Source: JASHPR01 sp963739645 (GTDB lineage: Bacteria; Actinomycetota; Actinomycetes; Streptosporangiales; Streptosporangiaceae). From it: DNA of 64,000 bases. The DNA is taken from NCBI GenBank assembly GCA_963739645.1, contig CAVUBM010000114.1:441212-505211 (forward strand), written 5' to 3'. The first letter of the stretch is position 1. Every line of letters starts with the position of its first letter. A model generated the notes under the pieces. It saw nothing but the letters and a program-made list of their open reading frames with translations, searched no databases and was not told the origin of the DNA. Shown one piece after another: positions 57,629 to 64,000 of this stretch. Both the position numbers and the translations under genes were made by a program.

Positions 57629-58726
57629 TCAGGGCCGGAGCCGGGAGTACAGCTCCAGCGCGGCATCGACGGCCTGGGCCGCGGTGGGCAGGGCCTGGGC
57701 CCGAGCCTGAGCGGCGGCCCCGAGCCTGGCGGCCAGCGCCTGATCCGCGAGCACTGACAGCACGGCCGATGCCAGCTCGCCGGGGTCGGCCGCGGGGACC
57801 AGGAGCGCCGCGTTTTCGCCAGTCAGGGCCGGTATCCCGCCGACCCGCGACGCGATAAGGGGCCGGCCCGCCCGCAGTGCCTCCTGGACGATGAGCGGCT
57901 GCCCCTCCCAGCGGCTCGGCACCGCGACGACGTCCGCGGCGCCCAGCAGCGCTGGAATGTCCGTCCGCGCGCCGAGGAACCTGACGTCGCCGCCGGCCGC
58001 CTCGGACTGCGCGGCCAGCTGGCCAGCCAGCGGCCCCTCCCCCGCGATGACCAGCAGCGGCGCCGGATTCCGGGCCCGCAGCCAGGTCATGGCCTCGATC
58101 AGGACGTCGAATCCCTTCTGCGGGGCGAGCCTGCCTACGGCGAGCACGACGGGCCGCCCCGCGGCGCCGATGTCGGCGCGGGCCTGGCCGATGTCCTCGG
58201 CCGAGGGCGCGGCCACGGGCGGGGCGGGCACCACGGCCAGGGCGACGTCGCGCGCCCCGGCCCGGCGCATCCGGTCGGCCAGGTCGGCCGAGACGCAGAG
58301 CACGGCGTCGGCCCGGCGGGCGGTGAGCCGCTCCAGGGTCTGGTAAATGACCCCGGGCACAGTGCCGGAGGGGGGCACGTTGTGCACGGTTACGACCAGC
58401 GCCGGGCGGCTGCGCCCGGATCGGGCCCGGGCGAGCGCGGCCACCGAGGCGGCGCGCAGGCCGTGCGCGTGCACGACGTCGGGCCCGAAGTCCGCGAGCA
58501 GCCCGCGCAGGCTCCGGACGGCCGCCGCGTCCGCGGCCGGGCGCGGCCGGTCGGCGATGTCCACGGGCTCGAAGGACGCGCCAGGAAACAGGCTCCGGGT
58601 TGAGGCCGGGCCGAAGACGCGGACCGCCCGCCCCCGCCCGGCGCAGCCTTCGGCCAGCATGGCCACGTGGCGGCCGGTTCCGCCCGCCGTGGTGCCGAGC
58701 ACGTAGCCGATCCGGGACGCGGTCAC
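57629..58726 (-). CDS. Glycosyltransferase, GT4 family (GT-B fold)
   Basis: The 365-residue enzyme reads ASRIGYVLGTTAGGTGRHVAMLAEG and DVVHAHGLRAASVAALA in the acceptor domain. The donor domain has VVLAVGRLAPQKGFDVLIEA, LVIAGEGPL and the nucleotide-sugar site PSRWEGQPLIVQEALRAGRPLIAS (E-x7-E). It is a retaining transferase of the GT4 type, cytoplasmic and membrane-associated. GTG 58726 overlaps the murJ stop as GTGA, so it probably adds sugar to a lipid carrier handled by the same operon. Confidence 0.85.
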   Translation of the reverse strand: MTASRIGYVLGTTAGGTGRHVAMLAEGCAGRGRAVRVFGPASTRSLFPGASFEPVDIADRPRPAADAAAVRSLRGLLADFGPDVVHAHGLRAASVAALARARSGRSRPALVVTVHNVPPSGTVPGVIYQTLERLTARRADAVLCVSADLADRMRRAGARDVALAVVPAPPVAAPSAEDIGQARADIGAAGRPVVLAVGRLAPQKGFDVLIEAMTWLRARNPAPLLVIAGEGPLAGQLAAQSEAAGGDVRFLGARTDIPALLGAADVVAVPSRWEGQPLIVQEALRAGRPLIASRVGGIPALTGENAALLVPAADPGELASAVLSVLADQALAARLGAAAQARAQALPTAAQAVDAALELYSRLRP

Positions 58727-60419
58727 GGCGCCGGCGCATCCCGCCGCCGGACCCGGGCCAGTACGGCGCGCAGATCGCCGCCGTCGAGGAAGTAGGCCAC
58801 CACCCCGAACCCGATCACCGCGCAGCAGCACGCGAGGAGGGCGATCATCGCGTTCAGGAAAAATCCGGTGACCGGCACGGCCGCCGACAGTCCCGCCCCG
58901 GCTGCGGCGCCGGCCAGCCCGCCGGCCAGCCCGGCCGCGGCCGCGCGGGCCGTGCCGTGGAGCGCCCCGCCGCCCCGGGCCCGCCGGACCGCGATCAGCA
59001 GGGCCGCTCCCGACAGGGCCATGCCCACGGTGTTGCCCAGGCCGAGCACCGGCACGACCCAGCGGGCCGAGACCAGCTCGACCGCGATGACGTCGGCCAC
59101 GATCACCATCAGCCAGCCGCCGGCCATGGCCCCGGCCGCCGCACGGTTCCTGGAGTCGGCGAGCAGCACCCGGGACAGGCACGCGACCAGGCCGAACCCG
59201 ACCAGGCCCGGGGCGAATGCGGCAAACGCCCAGGCGAGCTGCGTGGCCTGATCCGGATGTGAGGCGAACAGGCGGGCGGCGGGCACGGCGGCCCCGGCCA
59301 GCAGCGCGGCACCGAGCCAGGACACGAGCAGCACCCCCCGGGTCGAGGCGGCCGACGTCGCGTCGAAGTCGGCACGCGCTGGCCCGTCGCCGGCCGGCCC
59401 GGGCCGGCCCGGGCGGCCAGCACAGGAAACGCGCTGACCGCGATCGGGATGGCGAGCACCGCGTAGGGAACGAGGAACATCTGCCAGGCGTAGTTGTAGA
59501 GCACCACTGCGCCGCTGCCGCCGTGCCCGTTGGCCAGCCGGGTCACCACCACCGCCGAGGCGTCCTGGGCAATCAGGGCGGCGATCCCGACCGTGGCCAG
59601 GTTCCGCGCCCGGCGGGCCACGCCCGGCGGGAACCGGAGCGCCGGGCGCACCCGGAGCCGCAGCCGGAACGCGGGCACCAGCGCGGTCAGCACCAGCGCG
59701 GCGACGCCCACCGTGGTCCCGACCGACAGCATGAGCTCGGCGGATGTCGGCAGGCCGGCGAGGTCGGTGGTGTGCGCGCCGCCGAGCGGCACAAACGCGA
59801 TGTAGGCGGCGATGACCACGACGCTGGACAGCACGGGCGCGAGCGCGGGGCCGGTGAACTTCCGGTGCGCCTGCAGGATGCCGTAGAGCACCACGGCCAG
59901 GCCGTACAGCAGGATCTGCGGGGCGAACACCTCGAGCATGCGGGATCCGACCGCGACGGCCTCCGCCCGGGCGCAGCCCTGCAGGTGCGGGATGAGCAGC
60001 GAGGTCACGGGCTCGGCCACCAGGCCGAGGACCACGCTGGCCGGGACCAGCAGCACGACCGTCCAGGTCAGCAGCGCGGACGAGATCTGGCTGGTGGTGC
60101 GCGCCGCCTCCGGGTCGGCGCCGGACCGCTCCGCGGGGCCGGCCAGGACCGGCACCATGATGCTGGCCAGCGCACCGCCGAGCACAATGTCGTAGATGAT
60201 GTTCGGCACCTGGTTGGCGGTGGTGTAGGCGGAGCCGAGGCAGGAGTTCTGCACCGTGTGCGCGAACACGAGCTGGCGGCCGAACCCGATGACCCGCGCC
60301 GCCGCGGTGAGCGCGCCGATGAGGAGGGCGGCGCGGCCGATGCCGCGGCTGACCTGGTGACGCAGCGGGCGGCGCGGCTCCGGGTTCTGCTCGGTCACCG
60401 GGGCGGCGGGCCCGGTCAC
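58723..60419 (-). CDS. murJ: MurJ-type lipid flippase, one frame change
   Basis: The protein of about 565 residues has some 14 membrane segments and the MurJ/MVF start: GRAALLIGALTAAARVIGFGRQLVFAHTVQ, then YTTANQVPNIIYDIVLGGALASIMVPVLAG. The frame changes near 59395 between SAFPVLAARA and ARADFDATSAASTRGVLL. MurJ moves lipid II, or a similar lipid-linked sugar, across the membrane. GTGA overlaps tie it to the MraY-like gene before and the glycosyltransferase after. No kinase-like C-terminal extension of the mycobacterial type is present. A second MurJ may exist elsewhere in the genome. Confidence 0.85.
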
Positions 60420-61402
60420 TGGGGGGCGGCGGCCGCCGGTGCCGACACTGGCGCCTGGTGCGCCTCGCTGACCTCGCCGGTTCCGTCAGTCCCCTGCGTC
60501 CCGCTAGCCTCGGGCGCTTTCCCGGCACCGGGCTGATCGGGGCCCGGGGCGCTGGCGGCGGCCGGGCGGCGGCCCAGCATGTCGAGCCAGCGCAGTGGCG
60601 GGGTCCGCTCGATGACCCGGGTGAAGCTGACGACCTCGCTGGCAGCGGTCAGCCCGGCCATCCCGGCCAGCACGGCGATCCTGGCCTTCTGCGGCAGGGC
60701 CGCGGCCGCACCCGCGCCGAGCATCGCGCCCAGCGCGTTCGCACCGGAGTCGCCCAGCATGGCCCGCTCGCCGAGGTCCTCGGGCAGCAGCGCCAGCGCG
60801 GCGCCCACGGGGGCGGCAGCCGCGCGCCGGCCGGCCGGTGAGGCGGCGCCGAGCAGGGCGCCGGTGGCCAGCGTCACCTTGATGGCGCGGCCCGGCCGGA
60901 GGTCGAAGAGGTTGAGCAGGTTCGCGCCGCCCGCGATCAGGCCCGTGTTGAGGACGATGTCCACCGCGGAGCCGCGGCGGTCACGGCCGGCCAGCACGCC
61001 CGCGGCCAGCCCGGTCGCGCCGATCCCCGCTATCTTCAGGGCGCCGGTGGTGACCTCGCCGCGGGCCAGCGCGCCGAGATGGCCGCGGAACCCGCGCTTG
61101 TCCCCGCTGCCCTTGAGGTCGTCGTAGCCGCCGAACGCGGCCGCGCCCGCCCCGGCGAGTGTGATCGCGGCCCGGCTGCGGGCGGGCAGCCCGGGCGCGG
61201 CCAGCGTCACCGCGGCCGCGGCCGCCGCGGCGGCCGGCCCCTCGAGCAGGGTCACGGTCTCGCCACGGTGGTTGGTCCTGGACCAGGTCTCCGATCCGCC
61301 CGGCGGGCGCCGGGTCAGGCCGGTGTAGGCCGCCCGGGCGGCGGCGGCGGCCAGCCCGCCGGACAGCAGCACCCGGCTCGCCCGGAGCGCCCGGCCGCTC
61401 AC
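60416..61402 (-). CDS. MraY/WecA-like polyprenyl-phosphate sugar-1-phosphate transferase family protein
   Basis: The 328-residue membrane protein keeps several marks of the GT4-superfamily phosphotransferases: NHRGETVTLLEGP near the first helices, GGYDDLKGSGDKRGFRGH with the Asp pair, NLLNLFDLRPGRAIK and MLGDSGANALGAMLG. The C-terminal HHHxE loop of true MraY is absent, and the tail is a Pro/Ala-rich extension. It may act on another nucleotide sugar or be regulatory. The GTG start overlaps the steB stop (GTGA). With MurJ and the glycosyltransferase it makes a complete lipid-linked glycan set. Confidence 0.8.
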   Translation of the reverse strand: MSGRALRASRVLLSGGLAAAAARAAYTGLTRRPPGGSETWSRTNHRGETVTLLEGPAAAAAAAAVTLAAPGLPARSRAAITLAGAGAAAFGGYDDLKGSGDKRGFRGHLGALARGEVTTGALKIAGIGATGLAAGVLAGRDRRGSAVDIVLNTGLIAGGANLLNLFDLRPGRAIKVTLATGALLGAASPAGRRAAAAPVGAALALLPEDLGERAMLGDSGANALGAMLGAGAAAALPQKARIAVLAGMAGLTAASEVVSFTRVIERTPPLRWLDMLGRRPAAASAPGPDQPGAGKAPEASGTQGTDGTGEVSEAHQAPVSAPAAAAPQ

Positions 61403-62415
61403 CGGGTGCTCTTGTTCTTGGCCGGCGTGGGCGTGGGCGAGGCGGTCGGCGCCGGGCTCGGCACCACCCCGGTCGCGACACCGTACGCGGCGGGCTTCTT
61501 CCCGGCCAGCAGGAAGTTGAGGGCCTGGGCGACGAGGATCTGGCCGGTCTCGGTGTTCGCGTTGTCCACGCTGGACAGCTGGAGCCCGGTGCTGCCGTTG
61601 ATCAGGTCGTCAATGGCGCTGCCGGTGCCGGAGCCGGGGAGCGAGCCCGCCAGCACCGTGCCGTGGCTCGCCTGCATGAGCTGCTCGGACAGGGAGAGCA
61701 GGGCGAGGTTCTCGGGATCGGCGTCGCCCGCGGTCGGCGCGGTCGCCGGGATGACGACGACGGCGAGGTTCGCCGGGCTCAGCGTGGTGGCCCCGCCCGC
61801 CGGGTTCAGCTGCAAATACCCGGCCTGGGCGAACCCGCCGAGTATGCTCTTCGCCTGGCTGCCCGACAGCCCGGGGGTGTCGGTGCTGACCAGCGCGGAG
61901 GCAATCACCTGACCCGCCTCCTCCTGCCCGCCGATGAGCGCGTTCGCGCCGAGCTGCGTGTTCTGGCTGCCGGGAGTGACACCCGACGGCGCGAGCTTGG
62001 TGGCCAGGGTATCGAGGGTGTTCTGCGTGCTGGCGCTGGTATCGAAGAACGCCTGCTGCATCTGGACCTGACCGGTGACCGTGGCTCCCGCCCGGCGCAG
62101 GTCGGTGCTGATGCCGGTGATGGTCGGGCCGTCCGCGCCTGGCGCCGTGACGACGACGACCTTCTGCCCGGACAGCAGGTTGGCCAGCAGCTGCGGCGCC
62201 GCCGCCTGCGCGAACGCCTGGTCGCTCGTGATCTGGTTCTGCATGGCCTTCTTCTGCGCCTGCAGCCCGCTGATCTGCTGCTTCTCCTGCTTGGACGCCC
62301 GGTCGAGCACCCTGAGCGTCTCGGGCTTCAGCGCGCTGGCGCCAATGACGATGCCGATGGCCAGCGCGAGGAAAACAGCAACGATGGAAACCAGGTGGTA
62401 ACGAAAGTCGATCAC
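61399..62415 (-). CDS. steB: SteB/MctB family cell-envelope protein
   Basis: The 338-residue protein starts MIDFRYHLVSIVAVFLALAIGIVIG, a single membrane helix. A coiled coil (RASKQEKQQISGLQAQKKAM) and an outer domain with VVVVTAPGADGPTITGI follow, ending in a Pro/Thr-rich tail. This is the PF11382 family. In mycobacteria it was named MctB for copper tolerance; in Corynebacterium SteB works with SteA in the RipC-FtsEX cell-separation pathway. The gene adjoins steA with a TAGTG junction sharing one base. Confidence 0.88.
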   Translation of the reverse strand: MIDFRYHLVSIVAVFLALAIGIVIGASALKPETLRVLDRASKQEKQQISGLQAQKKAMQNQITSDQAFAQAAAPQLLANLLSGQKVVVVTAPGADGPTITGISTDLRRAGATVTGQVQMQQAFFDTSASTQNTLDTLATKLAPSGVTPGSQNTQLGANALIGGQEEAGQVIASALVSTDTPGLSGSQAKSILGGFAQAGYLQLNPAGGATTLSPANLAVVVIPATAPTAGDADPENLALLSLSEQLMQASHGTVLAGSLPGSGTGSAIDDLINGSTGLQLSSVDNANTETGQILVAQALNFLLAGKKPAAYGVATGVVPSPAPTASPTPTPAKNKSTR

Positions 62416-63608
62416 TACAAAAGTCCAGTCAGCCAGTACCAGAACGTCTCCAGCTCGGTACCGATGTACCTGAAGAAGATCTGGCCCGCGGTCAGGGCGA
62501 CCATGGCGACCAGGACAGTCACCGCGGCGGCGAGCACAAGCGGAATGACCGCCGACGCGGGCACCCGGCTCCGGTAGAGCCGGCTGACCCCTTTGGCGTC
62601 GACGATCTTGTCGTCCACCCTGAGCCGGGTCAAGAAGGTGCTCGCCATGCCCGACCGGCCCTTGTCCAGGAACTCTACCAGCGTGTCATGCCTGCCCACG
62701 GCGACGATCAGGCTGGCGCCTTTCTCGTCGGCGAGCAGCAGCGCGATGTCCTCGCTGGTCCCTGGCGCCGGGCAGAGCACGGACTCGAGCCCGAGCCCCT
62801 GGACCCGCGGCAGGCCCGGCGCGCGGCCGTCCGCGTAGGCGTGCACGACGATCTCGGCGCCACAGGTCAGCGCCCGGTCGGAGACCGAGTCCATGTCGCC
62901 GACGATCAGGTCTGGCCGGTAGCCAGCCTCGAGCAGTGCGTCCGCGCCGCCGTCCACCCCGACCATGACCGGCTTGCACTCCCGGATGTAGGACCGGAGC
63001 GTGGCGAGGTCCTCGCGATAGTGGTAGCCGCGGACTACGACCAGCGCGTCCCTGCCCTCCAGCTTGGTCCGCAGCGCGGGAACCCCGATGCCGTCGATCA
63101 GCAGCGGGTACTCGTGCTTGATGTACTCCAGCGTGTTGGCGGCGAACGCCTCGATCTCCGAAGCCACGCTGGCCTTCGCCTCGGTCATCGCCGCGGTGAC
63201 GGAAGCCTCGTCCTGCCGCCTGCCCTTCGCCGCGACATGCTCGCCGACGTAGAGGGTGTCGCCGTCGAGCCGGACGGATTGCCCCTCGTGCACCCGGTCG
63301 AACACCTCAGGGCCGACGTCGTCGATGAGCGGGATGCCCGCGTCCAGCAGGAGCTGCGGGCCGCGGTTGGGGTACCGGCCGCTGATGCTGCGCGCCGAGT
63401 TCACGACCGCACCGACCTGGCGGCCGATCAGCGCGTCAGCGCCGGTGCGGTCCAGGTCCGCGTGATCGATGATGGCGATGTCGCCGGGGCGCAGCCGGGT
63501 GGCGAGGTTCTTGGTCCTGCGGTCCAGGCGCGCCGTCGCTGTTACGCCGGGAAGGTCATCTGATCTCTTCCGGCCTATTCTGGGTAGTTTGCGAGGCAGC
63601 ACCTTCAT
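62415..63608 (-). CDS. steA: SteA, cytokinetic-ring protein with thiamine pyrophosphokinase-like domain
   Basis: The 397-residue protein has an N-terminal domain (ATARLDRRTKNLATRLRPGDIAIIDH), a coiled-coil middle (VTAAMTEAKASVASEIEAF) and a TPK-like domain (VGVDGGADALLEAGYRPDLIVGDMDSVSD). One C-terminal helix (VIPLVLAAAVTVLVAMVAL) places it at the membrane. It matches Rv1697 and corynebacterial SteA, which works with SteB at the division site. Its place directly after recN is conserved in actinobacteria. Confidence 0.9.
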   Translation of the reverse strand: MKVLPRKLPRIGRKRSDDLPGVTATARLDRRTKNLATRLRPGDIAIIDHADLDRTGADALIGRQVGAVVNSARSISGRYPNRGPQLLLDAGIPLIDDVGPEVFDRVHEGQSVRLDGDTLYVGEHVAAKGRRQDEASVTAAMTEAKASVASEIEAFAANTLEYIKHEYPLLIDGIGVPALRTKLEGRDALVVVRGYHYREDLATLRSYIRECKPVMVGVDGGADALLEAGYRPDLIVGDMDSVSDRALTCGAEIVVHAYADGRAPGLPRVQGLGLESVLCPAPGTSEDIALLLADEKGASLIVAVGRHDTLVEFLDKGRSGMASTFLTRLRVDDKIVDAKGVSRLYRSRVPASAVIPLVLAAAVTVLVAMVALTAGQIFFRYIGTELETFWYWLTGLL

Positions 63609-63685
63609 CGCACAGTAAGTTTGCCAGATCTCCTACGCATCGGATGCCACCGGTGCGATCACGCAACGCGATCATGAGGGAGTTC

Positions 63686-64000
63686 CTAGCCTAGCCTCAG
63701 CCCGGACGCGTTCGGATCATCTCCGCCAGTTCCCGCAGGCCGCTCGTGGCGCCCCGGCGTACGCGGGTCGGCGGACGCGGCCGGCCTGCCCTTCCGCTCG
63801 GCCGCTGCGGCCGCGAGCAGCTCCTCGGCATGCGCGCGGCCGAACTCGGAGTCCTCCAGGCCGGCCAGCATCCGCGACAGCTCCCTGACCCGCCCGCCGG
63901 CGTCCAGCCGGGCCACCCCGCTCCTGGTCACCGAGCCGTCATCGGCCCGCTCCACCATCAGGTGAGTGTCGGCAAACGCCGCCACCTGGGGCAGGTGCGT
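63686..64000 (-). CDS. recN: DNA repair protein RecN, C-terminal part
   Basis: The frame is open to the right edge. Reading leftwards, THLPQVAAFADTHLMVER is the conserved D-loop region after Walker B of RecN, and VRELSRMLAGLEDSEFGRAHAEELL is the C-terminal end of its ATPase head. RecN is an SMC-like ATPase acting on DNA double-strand breaks; the start is outside the window. The last 35 residues are polar and could result from another frame error. It ends 78 bases before steA. Confidence 0.85.
   Translation of the reverse strand, partial: THLPQVAAFADTHLMVERADDGSVTRSGVARLDAGGRVRELSRMLAGLEDSEFGRAHAEELLAAAAAERKGRPAASADPRTPGRHERPAGTGGDDPNASGLRLG

Overview
The window is about 72 percent G+C chromosomal DNA from an actinomycete. 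Supporting signs are frequent GTG starts, many genes whose start codon lies directly behind a TANNNT -10 box, two mycothiol-dependent (MDMPI-type) proteins, the SteA/SteB pair, a CsoR repressor, DUF5999 and DUF3040 proteins and an Rv2578c-type radical SAM protein. The classical menaquinone genes menF, menD, menC, menB and menE argue against Streptomyces, which uses the futalosine route, and fit a Streptosporangiales-like lineage. That placement is inference. I see no rRNA, tRNA, CRISPR array, insertion sequence or phage module.

Layout: 0-6 kb holds an acetyltransferase tail, an NTF2-like protein with an MFS exporter, a truncated haemoglobin, a flavin amine oxidase, a PaaI-type thioesterase and a divergent proline iminopeptidase. 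5.9-11.4 kb holds a divergent second EF-Tu, an MFS exporter, CsoR, an FmdB zinc ribbon and soluble transhydrogenase. 11.4-17.7 kb holds a secreted phosphoesterase, probably joined to a YVTN beta-propeller, and several hypothetical proteins. 17.8-20.2 kb is an overlapping CHAD-domain/ParA-ATPase pair, the most unusual module here. 20.2-25.8 kb holds a P450 with an epoxide hydrolase, the SOS-boxed radical SAM gene, and cysteine dioxygenase with rhodanese. 25.9-32.2 kb is the menaquinone cluster. 32.4-40.4 kb holds a sigma-70 factor, a universal stress protein, an RHH-VOC-MFS operon, AraC/AzlCD and a cysteine-desulfurase-like enzyme. 40.6-46.9 kb holds a heterodimeric ABC exporter and small proteins. 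46.9-54.1 kb holds a propeller lipoprotein, uvrA, an MDMPI protein, an MBL-fold hydrolase and a FAD oxidase. 54.1-57.5 kb is a class F sortase with a DUF4397 substrate and a large bitopic protein. 57.6-64 kb is a leftward operon recN-steA-steB-(MraY-like)-murJ-glycosyltransferase concerned with envelope assembly and division.

About 25 genes, including menB, menC, menD, menE, murJ, uvrA and the sigma factor, are split by single-base frame changes, mostly in G/C-rich runs. The reading frame resumes with intact family motifs on the far side each time. I read this as uncorrected sequencing error and not gene decay. Such genes are reported here as one composite CDS each, with the frame-change position given, so their ends are reliable but their exact protein sequences are not.
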